Shown piece by piece: positions 32,844 to 43,357 of a stretch of DNA of 64,000 nucleotides (position 1 is its first letter; the number at the start of each line of letters is the position of its first letter). Both the position numbers and the translations under genes were made by a program. The stretch is from Vitis vinifera (taxonomy: Eukaryota > Streptophyta > Magnoliopsida > Vitales > Vitaceae), in the NCBI RefSeq assembly GCF_030704535.1, contig NC_081817.1, forward strand, positions 26,785,001 through 26,849,000, given 5' to 3'. The notes under the pieces were generated by a model, which was not told the DNA's origin, searched no databases, and saw only the letters and a program-made list of their open reading frames with translations.

Positions 32844-35800
32844 TCAATAAAATATCTCAATGCGGGGGATGTGGGCAATCCTGGCCCAATCTTCTCCTTT
32901 CTCCTTCAAGCATCTTTTTCTTAGAATAGGACATTTCTTGATCTCGAGCCTTGAAAGTGTTGCAGGCAGTCCCTCATCTGGCAGAAAGGAACGGAGCTCG
33001 GGACAATCTGAGATCAATAGCTCTTTAAGAGAGTTGAGGTTTTGGAGACCCAGGAATGCCAGATATTCCAGGTTCTGGAGTTCATTAACGGAAAGCCAGG
33101 TTAGACTCCTCGGAAGAGGTAGGCAGTCATTTTCTCGAAAGGAAACCACATCTGGACATGCACCAGAAATTCGGAATGCTTTAAGAGAGGTAAGCCTATG
33201 CAAACCCCAGTCAGATAGGTGGGTCTGGAGATTCTGGCAATATTCAATCCGAAGTGATGTTAGATTGGGGGCCAAACCTCCTTCTGGCAGGGACACGAGG
33301 CTTGGACAGTAACGAACGTACAGAGTTTGAAGAGATGTGAGATTTTGCATTTGAGGAGGCAGGGACTTAAGATTCTCGCAGTTTTCAATCCAGAGCTCTT
33401 TGAGGTTGGCGTTGGGCAAGCCATTTAGTGGAAAAAACTCGAGTCCAGGGCAATCAAGTATCTCCAGTTTAATGAGATGCGTGAGGCTGTCGAGGCACCC
33501 ATCTAGTGTTGTAAGATTTGGATAATTCCACATCTTCAAACATTCAAGTTCTGCATTATTGCACAACATCTGCCCTGAAATTGGCTCTAAAAGTTCGCAG
33601 TTCCAAATCTCAAGTTGCTTAAGAGAGGGGGGAAAGTTGCCCGGTGGGATGGTTTTGAGAGATGGACATCTATTTTTCTTCAGGACTTCGAGATGCGAAA
33701 TGCTTCTGGTGCCGCTGCCGCTGCCACTGCCGCTGCCACTGCTACTAGCTTGCATTATTGTATCCCGTAGAGCCTTTAAATTTGTACAAACTCCTATCTC
33801 CAGTTGAAGTGTGCTGGGTAACTCATCTGGAAAACAAACCAGAGATGGACAATTCCACACGTGCAACCTTTCCAGGAAATGCAAATTGCCGTTGTATCTT
33901 CCATGTGGTAGCAGCTTCAGACCCTCACAATCATTTAGCACAAGAACTCTTAACGTGGGCGGCAAACCCGTTTCTGGAAATGACACGAGATTTGGGCAGT
34001 GGCCAATTCTCAGCTCTTTAAGAGATTTGAGGCGCTTAAATCCCTTTGGCAGCTCTTCCAGGCTGGCACAATTGTATGTTTCCCAATATTCAAGTTCCAA
34101 AGGGAGCCATTCACCTATCCTTGCAAGCTCTGGAATTGCCTCAATTTGTAACTTGGTGAGTGCGTTGAGTGAGTGGAGGTCAACGTGAAGCCCTCTCCTC
34201 AACCCCATAATATCAGTTACATTTAATTCACGAAGGAAAGGAAACTCGAAACGTAGGAGTGTGTGTGGGCATTCACGAACATCAAGCTTTACAATGGAAG
34301 GAAGGCAAGGATGAATTAATTCACAGTGTAACAAGGGGCATTGCGATATCTTCAGTTCAACAAGGCTAGGAAATAGTGTTTGAACTTCTGCATCACTATT
34401 GCTAAGAGGAAACCAAAATTCCCAATTTGGCATATTCCCAAATGTTAGAGATTCCAAGGATGGAAAAGGCTTCCCCATAAAACGCATCATCCACTCTTCC
34501 TACTTTATACATGCTTGAGATGTGTAAGACTTTAAGTGAGGTTAGTCGCCCACGAGGTGGTAATGTTCTGCGATTTCAGCAATCACTGAGACTTAGTTGC
34601 ACCATTGATGAAAATGAGGGATCTCCTATCCAAGAAGGGAATTTGAATCCCCAGTACCATTGAACGGTGAGCTTTTTCAGATTTTGATGAGGTTCCAGCA
34701 TCTCAGTTAATGTTTCATTTTGTGCATCCACATAACCCAATTCCACTGTTAAGTCCTCAATCTTGTGTCTATTCTTTAAATTTGCATCCATCACCTCTTT
34801 CATATTCACCATATTCTGCAACCCCAAAATGGACAGCTTCCCTAGAAGTTGAGACAAATTCCCCAAATCCCGTATTCTCAACCCACTGCCTTTACTAACA
34901 ATAAACTTTGACAATGTAAGGATCCTAGTTTACATATTTGGGAAGGCATCTCCTGTAACTCATCAGTATAACTTGAAAAGACTCTTGCATCCACGTAATA
35001 TTAATGTTTGTAAATTATAAAGATAGCAAACTGATTCAGGTAGCCATTTAATTAATGTGTATGAAAAATTAAGATACCTTAAATGCTTCAAATCACCAAG
35101 CGAATTTGGTAGCTCAGATATCCGATGACCACTCAAAGATAGCACCCATAAGCATCTCATTTTCATTAAAAGATCATGCAACACCTTAGTGGATATTTAG
35201 CAACCCGAATTCATATCCGATGCATGAATTGGTAATGCAAGAAATGTTCCCAAATACCTAGCTTTACGAACGGGTTCAAAATTTTCAAAGATTTCATACA
35301 TACGGGTGAATGATGAATGACGAACCTTTTCAGAAATGGCATGCCTCAAATTTTTCTCAGGCTGATCCTCTGAGTGGAAGCATATTTCAGCAGCAACAGA
35401 TTGAGCCAAGTCATTGAGGAGATCATGCATGGTGAACTTTGATACATTGCTACTTGATGGCTGGAAAAGTGATCTTGATAACAACTCACAAAAGTATTCA
35501 CAACCTAAATCTTCCATTTGCTTATTTCCAGTAGGTTGTTCTGCCATCCATATAAGGAGCAACTCATCCTTATCAAATTCATAACCCTTGGGAAATAATG
35601 ACCAATAACTGAAACACTGCTTCAAGTGGGGAGGAAGATGGTGATAGCCAAGCTTTAGAGCTGGAAGAATGTCACACTCCTTGTTTGGCAAATCCCAGAT
35701 GTTGCTGCCTAATATCTCTGCCCATTCCTCGCAATTTGATTTAGTGCGCAACAGACCCCCTAGGGCCTTTGCTGCCAAAGGCAAACCTTTACACTTTCTT

Positions 35801-36402
35801 ACAATTTTCTCACCAATTACTCGCAGGTGTGGATGGTTATCGAAGTTTCTTGTTCCCAATGCATGGTGGGTAAGTATAGGTAGGCAATCATCATCGGGCA
35901 ACTCTTGCAAAGCCTCCAATTATTGATGTAACCCATTGACTACGAGTTGTTACAATAAGTTTACTGCCTCTTGCACCTGCTCTTAAAGGAGAGCGAAAGA
36001 GATCCCATGTAGCATAGTCCTCTTCCCAAACATCATCTAACACCAGCAGAAATTTCTTCCCGGCCAAGTTCTCTTTGAGTGATACTTGAAGTAAATTTAG
36101 ATCATCCACATCCCGAAAACTAGAAGCGATAGACTGCAGAATTGTTTTGGTTACTCTCACAACATCAAAATCATTGGTCACAAAAATCCAAACTCTCGGA
36201 TCAAAATGCTTTTCACCTCACCATCATTGAATGCCAACTGAGCGAGAGCAGTCTTGCCAACACCTGGCATACCGAGTATAGGAATAACACAGATTTCATT
36301 TTCACTTGCTTCATCATTACGCAACTGGTTAAGAATTGCCCTTTTATCGTCGCCCCTGCCTAAACACGAGGGGCATCTACCAGAGAAGTGGTTGGCAGTA
36401 CT
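32844..36402 (-). pseudogene. CC-NBS-LRR pseudogene, 3' part (NB-ARC and LRR)
   Basis: Minus-strand NLR of the CNL (RPP13/R1-like) class. In order: GMPGVGKT P-loop (about 36,260), KKFLLVLDDVW kinase-2 (about 36,050), GSKLIVTTRSQ, CKGLPLAAKALGG (about 35,780), CFSYWSLFPKGYEF, an FTMHDLLNDLAQ MHD motif (about 35,420), then LRRs to the stop at 32,844. Breaks are numerous. There are frameshifts before and after the P-loop (about 36,350 and 36,205) and near 35,920, a deletion or stop around 35,190-34,915, an in-frame TGA near 34,575, and a frameshift near 34,485. The longest open piece (32,844-34,490) is pure LRR and includes a Ser-Gly run from a short repeat (about 33,700-33,750). The coiled-coil part lies at 45,728-46,207, beyond an inserted retrotransposon. 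It cannot give a full NLR. Fragments might still be transcribed. Confidence 0.9.
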
Positions 36403-36407
36403 GTTTC
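36403..36407. repeat. Target-site duplication GTTTC, left
   Basis: GTTTC immediately precedes the TG terminus of the retrotransposon complex and recurs at 45,728-45,732 directly after its CA terminus. Removing the complex and one copy restores an in-frame NLR reading across the junction. Confidence 0.9.
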
Positions 36408-37122
36408 TGTAATCATCGGGTATTTTATGTCATGTTAACATTTCTATTTTGAAAAATCTTATTTTGAGTGATGGTTGAAAAGTAAAAAAGAAAAGTAATT
36501 GGAGAACACGTGTTAATTTTGTGCCATGTCAGCCTTAGGGTAGTTAAGTTCTTAGGATTTTAGAAATTGAAAATTTCTGGAAAAGAAAAACGAAAACGAA
36601 AATGAAAAGTAAATTAATTAAAATTAATTAAGAAAAAATTAAATTAAATTATTTTTTTGTTGGTGTTTAATAAATTAATTTGTGTTGTTAAAAAAAGAAA
36701 AAAATGAAATTGGAAATGGAAAATAACCAAATAAAAATAAAGAAAAGAAAAAAAAAAAGATTAATTGGAGCCTTTGGATTTGGGCCATGGGCAATGGCTG
36801 TGAGTGGATGAAAGTAAGCTTTTAAAAACCAAAAAAAAAAAATTGATTTGGGCCTTTGGATGAAATGGGGTTTTAAAAGAAAAGGGAATGGATTTGGGCT
36901 TTGGATATTGGGCCATGGACAGTGGGCTAGTGGTTAAATGAATTAAAAAATATATATATATATCAACTCGTCTAATTGACCAACACAATAAATCAGATTT
37001 CACCAATCCAAAATTAACAAGTGTTCTCCAATTACTTTTCTTTTTGACTTTTCAACCATCACTCAAAATAAGACTTTTCAAAATAGAAATTCTAACGTGG
37101 CATAAAATACCCGGTCATTACA
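36408..37122. repeat. Inverted LTR-end pair at the left of the complex
   Basis: 36,408 onward reads plus-strand LTR start (TGTAATCATCGGGTATTTTA). From 37,122 leftward the minus strand reads TGTAATGACCGGGTATTTTA. The two match closely for about 110 bases (both include GAGTGATGGTTGAAAAGT and TAATTGGAGAACAC), forming a long inverted repeat. The middle is AT-rich LTR-like DNA with a (TA)n at about 36,950-36,963. Confidence 0.8.
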
Positions 37123-37135
37123 TCCTACCCCTTAA
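37123..37135 (-). other. Polypurine tract of the minus-strand gypsy element
   Basis: On the minus strand TTAAGGGGTAGGA sits directly before the LTR start TGTAATGACC, the standard position for plus-strand DNA priming in LTR retrotransposons. Confidence 0.65.
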
Positions 37136-37154
37136 AGAAATTTCGTCCCGAAAT

Positions 37155-40100
37155 TTAAACGAGCTTACCTTGCGGATAGTGTTGTCTCATTTCTTCTTCA
37201 GGTTCCCAAGTGACTTCTTCTATCCCATGGTGTTGCCACCACACTTTGACTGCAGGAATCACCTTGTTTCTGAACTTATGTTCTCCAACCTCCAGAATCC
37301 GTAAAGGTTCTTCCACATAAGAAGTGTCTTAACTAATTTGAACATCTTGCAAGTCCACTACCTAAGTTGGATTTGGAGTACCTTAGCATCGACACATGGA
37401 AAACATCATGCACAAGGGACAATTGTTGAGGCAAAATTAACTTGTATGCCACTGGCCCAACTCTCTTATCAATCTGAAATGGTCCCACGAATCTAGGGGC
37501 TAACTTCCCATTTTTCCCAAATCGAAATATGCCTCTTCGAGGGGACACTTTTACAATCCCCTTCCTCAAACTCCAAGGGCCTTCTCATTTGGTCTGTATA
37601 GCTTTTCTGTCTATCTTGGGCAGTCTTAAGATTTTCCTTGATGAGTTGTATCTTTTCTGTAGTCTCTTAAACAATCTCAGGTCCCAACAAACGTCTCTCA
37701 CCTACCTTTATCCAACACAAGAGCAATCTACAAGGTCTCTCATAAAGTGCTTCATAAGGTGTCATGCCAATACTAGATTGGTAACTGTTGTTATAAGCAA
37801 ACTCTGCTAAAGGTAAGTAATCTGCCTAATTTCCTCCAAAATCCAAAACACAAGCCCTTAACATGTCTTCTAAGATCTGGATCACTCTTTCTGATTAACC
37901 ATCTGTTTGAGGGTGAAAGGCGGTGCTAAACTTCAATTGGGTGCCCAAAGCCCTTTGTAAACTATACCAAAACTGAGAAGTAAACTTAAGGTCCCTGTCA
38001 AACACTATAGATAGAGGAATCCCATGCAATCTCACAACCTCTTGTATATACAACTTAGCCAAAGAGTTCATGGGATCAGTAGTTTTCATGGATAGAAAAT
38101 GAGCTGACTTACTAAGACGGTCCACAATCACCCAAACTCCATTTTTCTTGCTTCTAGTTCTTGGCAACCCTATCACAAAGTCCATAGTGATATGATCCCA
38201 CTTCCACTCAGGTATAGCTAAAGGTTGCAACAACCCTGCAGGCCTCAGGTGTTTAGCCTTCACTTGCTGACAAATCTGACAGTTGGCTACAAACTGAGCA
38301 ATATCTCTCTTCATCCCACGCCACCAAAACTGTCTCTTTAAGTCTTGATACATCTTGGTATTCCTAGGGTGGATGGTATACTTCGCCCTATGAGCATCTG
38401 CTAAAATTTCATTTCTCAGCTCCACATCTTTTGGCACACACAATCTCCCTTTAAACCTCACACTCCTATCTTCATACATAGACCAATTTTCACCTACTTC
38501 ATCTGCTACCAACTAGGCTTTAACCTTTTCTAAAAACTCATCACGAACTTGGGCCTCCACTATTCTTTGGATAACCATTGGTCTAGTCGATATACTGTAC
38601 AAGCATGGACCATGTCCTTCCCAACTAAGACATAACTCAAAATCCTCAATAACTGCATGCATCTCAAACTCTCTCAACCCCAAGCTAGACAACTGACCAT
38701 AACTCTTCCTACTTAAGGCATCTGCTACAACATTTGCCTTCCCAGGATGGTAATGAAGAACAAAATCATAATCTTCCAATGTCTCCATCCATCTCCTCTG
38801 CTTAGAGTTCAAATCCTTTTGAGTGAAAATGTATTTCAAACTCTTGTGATCAGAGTACACCTCAAACTTCTCTCCATACAAATAGTGTCTCCAAGTCTTT
38901 AAGGCAAACACAATTGCTGCAAGCTCCAAATCATGTGTTGGATAATTCCGCTCATGTTGCTTTAATTGTCTTGAGGCATAAGCTACCACCTTGCCTTACT
39001 GCATTAGCACACACCCTAGCCCCACTGTAGAAGCATCACAATAAACCGTAAACAACTCTCCACTAATAGGAGTAGTTAACACTGGAGTAGTGGTCAATTT
39101 CCTCTTCAATTCCTGGAAAGCATTCTCACACTCCTCATTCCATTCAAACTTTAACCCTTTTCTAGTCAACCGAGTCATTGGTGCTGCAATCTTAGAGAAG
39201 TTTCCCACAAACCTCCTATAATATCCAACCAACCCCAAGAAACTTCTAACCTCAAATACATTAGTAGGCCTTTGCCACTCATGAACAGCTTCCACCTTGG
39301 AATGGTCTACTGCTATTCCTGCCTCAGAAACCACATGGCCTAAGAAATTCACTTCAGTAAGCCAAAACTCACTTTTGTCCAACTTCCCATACAACTGATG
39401 TCTTCTTAAAGTTTTAAGAATGGTCACCAAATGTTGCTTATGCTCCTCCAAACTTTTGGAGTAAATCAAAATATCATCCAAAAAAACAATCACAAACTGA
39501 TCCAAGTAAGCACGAAATACTATGTTCATTAAATCCATGAAAGCAGCGAGGACATTAGTTAACCCAAAAGGCATGACTAGAAATTCATAATGCCCATATC
39601 TCGTTCTAAAAGCGATTTTAGGAACATCTTCTTCCCTAACTCTCAATTGATGATACCCCTCAAGTCAATCTTACTAAAATACTTTGCACCCTTCAACTAA
39701 TCAAACAAGTCATCGATTCTTGGAAGATGATACTTGTTCTTCACAGTAACTCTATTCAACTTCCTATAGTCAATACACAACCTTAGTGTGCCATCCTTCT
39801 TATTCACAAACAACATCGGGGCTCCCCATGGCGACGTACTCAGACAAATAAAACCCTTACTCAACAATTCATCTAACTGAGTTTTCAATTCCTTCAACTC
39901 AAGAGGGGCCATCCTATAAGGGGATACTAAAATAGGATTAGTTCCTGGGTATACTTCAGTAAAGAAATCAAATTCTCTATGTGGTGGTAAACCTGGTAAC
40001 TCATCTGGGAATACATCCTGAAACTTCCTCACCACTAGAATTTATGTAATGCCCTTTTGGGCTTTCTCCTTACCACGAAGGCAAGCTAGGAATTGATCCA

Positions 40101-40561
40101 TTCCTCAACACATACTGATAACACGGATCGGATTGTGAAAAAGGCAAACTAAGACACTTCCCTCCAACAAAGCAAACCTTAAAACCATCTAGTAGACAAA
40201 ATATTATTCTGCGGCGATGACAATCAATAAGCACTCTATACACTGTCAACCAATCCATTCCCAAGATAACATCATACCCAGTCATATCCAAAATCCTCAA
40301 ATCCACATTAAGTGCTCTATCCGCCAAGGTAATAACGCACCTCTTGCATATTCTATTAACTCTAGAATTCGTACCCATAGGGGATTCGATAAGTAATAAA
40401 TTCTCTACCGTTTTCGATTTCAACCCCAATGCATTAGCACAAGATGTAGAAATGAAAGAATAAGTTGCACCAGTATCAAACAAAAAATGCACCCAAGTAC
40501 TATATACCAAAATCATACCTCCCACCAAAAGGACGTCCTCCTCTGGCTCTGTTGGGGTCAA
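37155..40561 (-). pseudogene. Ty3/gypsy pol remnant: protease, RT, RNase H, integrase, chromodomain-like end
   Basis: Read on the minus strand from the right. Aspartic protease with FLFDTGATYSFIS (40,070-40,561). Reverse transcriptase with [20 protein letters not shown] (39,697-40,035) and [10 protein letters not shown] (38,996-39,646). RNase H with YCDAS and [14 protein letters not shown] (38,513-39,060). Integrase with a CQICQQ zinc-binding part, MDFVIGLP and DRDLKF core residues (37,895-38,512). A GPF...GPVAYKL module (37,333-37,569). Last is a chromodomain-like tail with WWQHHGIEEVTWEPEEEM ending at a stop near 37,155. This order and tail fit a chromovirus of the Tekay/Del or a related clade. 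At least five stops or frameshifts separate the pieces, so no polyprotein can be made. Confidence 0.88.
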
Positions 40562-40631
40562 GGCAAAAACTCTTCCAGCTACCTGTCTTCCCCTACCTCT
40601 AGCATTCGACCCCTAAGAAGAACGGGTCTAA

Positions 40632-41764
40632 CTAATCATGGTAGTTGTCCTGGTTCCCTACGCTGCTGGGGGTAATTGTGGCATCTGGTAGTAAGGCAAT
40701 TGAAACTGAGGGGGTTGGAAAGGCACTACTGACCGTTGCTGAGAATTCCCTGAGACTGAGGTCGAGCCTGTTGTACACCCCGCAATGGGCAAGCCCTCCA
40801 TAAGTGGTCTCCCGCTCCACAACCATAACATTCTCTATTAACAACCGCCCTCTGAGCACTCTGCCCACCTCCTGCATAGAACAGGATATCCTCTTAGATT
40901 GTTGAGTCTTCTACCTCTGTTGTGGCCCCTGGGAACTTTCCCTCATTCTTTGTTTCCCTTTTCTGTCTCCTTTTTGCTCTCGAATTTGGTTGGTTTCCTC
41001 AATGTCCTGCTCCACCAACAAAGCCCTCTTAACCAACTCAGAATAGTCCCTTATTGCCAATGGGATTAATCTATTCCTAATAGCAGGCCTCAACCCCTGC
41101 TGGAACCTTCTAGCATTTTCTCATTCCTCATTGATCATCCCCAAAGCGAATCTAGACAACTCCGAAAAGCGTGACTCATACTCCAGCACTGACATGGTTC
41201 CCTGGATAAGGTGCTCAAACTCCATTCTCTTGGCGTGCTTAGCCACCTCTCCCAAATACTTGCCTAGGAAGATTCTCTCAAATTCCTCCGAGGTCATAAC
41301 CTCAGTGTCATACACTCTTTCCATCGATTCCCACGAGAAATCAGCTTTATCAACAAGCATCTATGCTGCCAGACTTACCCTCCTTTCCTCAGGTATGTCC
41401 AACCCCACTAGAATTCTTCTCATCCTCCATAACCAATGCTCAACTACTTCTACACTGGGCTCTCCATTAAAATATGGAGGCTGCATCACCATGAATCTCT
41501 TCATCACTTCCATTTGGCTCATTACTGGCCTCTTACTGCGGCTCCTCCTATGTGAGTGGTCTGAATCCTCATGCCCTAGGTACCTCCTGATCTCCTAGAG
41601 CCCTGACCTCTCATCAACTGGACAATCTCTCTCAACTCCTTTCTTACTTCTCGGAGTTTTTCTCTTAGTTCTTTTCTTACCGACTCCAACTCCTCATTTC
41701 TCTTAGATCTTCCTCTTCTGGTCCATTCCGCCATTTCAAATTTAACAATCCCTAATTCAACCAC
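40632..41764 (-). pseudogene. Ty3/gypsy gag remnant
   Basis: Minus-strand pieces upstream of the protease read like plant gypsy gag: YESRFSELSRFALGM (41,121-41,360), GLRPAIRNRLIPLAIRDYSE with LVEQDIEE (40,911-41,110), and a degraded zinc-knuckle area (40,632-40,877). A charged Arg/Glu-rich stretch at 41,576-41,764 is the probable N-terminal part. Frames are broken repeatedly. Confidence 0.7.
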
Positions 41765-42061
41765 ATTACCAAGGTGAGCAAAATAAATTCACATGTACCC
41801 ATTTAACAACTTCAACAACTATCAAAACTTTCACTTTCCTACAATCACAATACATAATTCAACATAATTAACATCATCATGTTTCTTATTATCATCAACA
41901 AGCACCATCACAAGGCTTTTCAAACATCAAGAATCAACAATTAAATAATTTATTTAATAATCAACTCATTAACTACCACATACAAAAAATCATAACATTA
42001 CATAACATTACAATACACACAACACCCACAAACATTGACCCCAAGGTATTATTGCAACCTT

Positions 42062-42074
42062 GGCTTTGATACCA
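42062..42074 (-). other. Primer binding site, initiator tRNA-Met type
   Basis: The minus strand reads TGGTATCAAAGCC four bases after the LTR end GGGTCGTGACA (42,078). It differs by one base from the usual TGGTATCAGAGC complementary to initiator tRNA-Met, the common primer of plant gypsy elements. It fixes the transcription direction of the interior as minus. Confidence 0.8.
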
Positions 42075-42077
42075 CGC

Positions 42078-42150
42078 TGTCACGACCCAAATTCTCGGCG
42101 ACCCAAAATTTGGCCCGTGACCCCAAGTCAAAGGTTTGACCCTAAGGGTT
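42078..42150 (-). repeat. Truncated 5' LTR end of the minus-strand element
   Basis: The plus strand starts TGTCACGACCCAAATT. Its complement matches the last 70 or so bases of the plus-oriented LTR ending at 45,727 (shared GGTCACGGGCCAAATTTTGG). Similarity stops near 42,150, so most of this LTR is missing. Confidence 0.75.
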
Positions 42151-43357
42151 ACTACTTTAATAATGTTTATGTGGTTAATAGTTATTGAATTAAAAAACGA
42201 CATGTATTTTGTATTAATTATGAAGTACGTTTGTATAGGATGTGAAGAGTTGCCTAGGTTGAAGAAAGATGTGATTAGATTCGAGATAGAGTTGGAGATT
42301 GAGTTTCTTTCAGACCCTGAGTGGTCAACTGGCAGGCCAACCAGTTTACCAACTAGAGACTGTGAGGCCTTATTTTTGTTTTATCTCATTTATCACATCT
42401 CTCTTGCCTTTTCATTGTGAAATTTAGTGTGATTGTTTGTATCATATGCATCTTACTGGGAGATATGATGTGTTCTTGAATGACAAAAATAAATAAATAA
42501 ATTTTTTTTAAAAAATGTTGGAGGTGATGTAGGGAAATTAATTGATTAAGAGTACTGAAGAAATATAAGACATTCAAACTAAGGGGTTCTAATAGGAAAT
42601 AAATAAAATTCAAGTGACGTTACAATTATTGAGACTTTTGGGACTGCATAAATGAAATATTTAAAAATATTAGTGCATTTGAGTTATAAGATATAAGACA
42701 CTAGTAAATTGTTAGTCTATCAAATCATGAAAAACAAAAAGAAAAAAAGTAAACTCTATAATTATTAGTGATAAATCTTATCTAGAGACCTCTCTTGTTG
42801 GTAGATTTAGTAGGAAACATGTATCTTGCTAAAGGGAAAAAAAAAATGATGACAATGAGTAGAGGAAACTATAAACTTGTTTATGGGAGTTAAGATAATA
42901 ATTTACTAGACATAGTTAATAGTAGATTCAATCAAATTGATTTCAATGTATGTCGAATAATAATAGTAATCATAAAAGGCTTTGAGAAAGAGAAGACTCT
43001 TAATTACTGTGTGAGATAAGATTAGAAAGTTCAAACTGAGGTAAACAAAAACAATAATGAAAGAAATCAAAGACTAATAAATGCAAAGTATAATTTCTTA
43101 ATTGTGGAAGTGAGGAATTGTGATCATGGTATGAACTTAATGACAAAACATGCACACGTTCAAAAATTCACTTAGAAATAGATTAGCTTGAAGAGATAAA
43201 ATAAGATAAAGAGTGTTATACATAAAAATATTTGAGGTGTACGAAGGAAAATGCAATATTATAGGATTACAAAGAAGAAGGAAAATGCAATATTATAGGA
43301 TTACAAAGAATAATCGCAATGAATAAAATCCTAACAAGAAAATTTAGGAGGAGAGAA
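42151..43357. other. Unassigned DNA inside the retrotransposon complex
   Basis: It matches neither LTR copy and no retroelement domain. The composition is AT-rich. A 33-34 bp unit is tandemly duplicated at about 43,242-43,309 (GAAGGAAAATGCAATATTAT occurs twice). It could be a further nested insertion or a diverged internal region. Confidence 0.4.

Noticed and set aside
32860..34188. Plus-strand frames of up to 150 codons opposite the NLR leucine-rich repeats
   Set aside because: These are antisense shadows of a GC-rich coding region and have no domain or start context.
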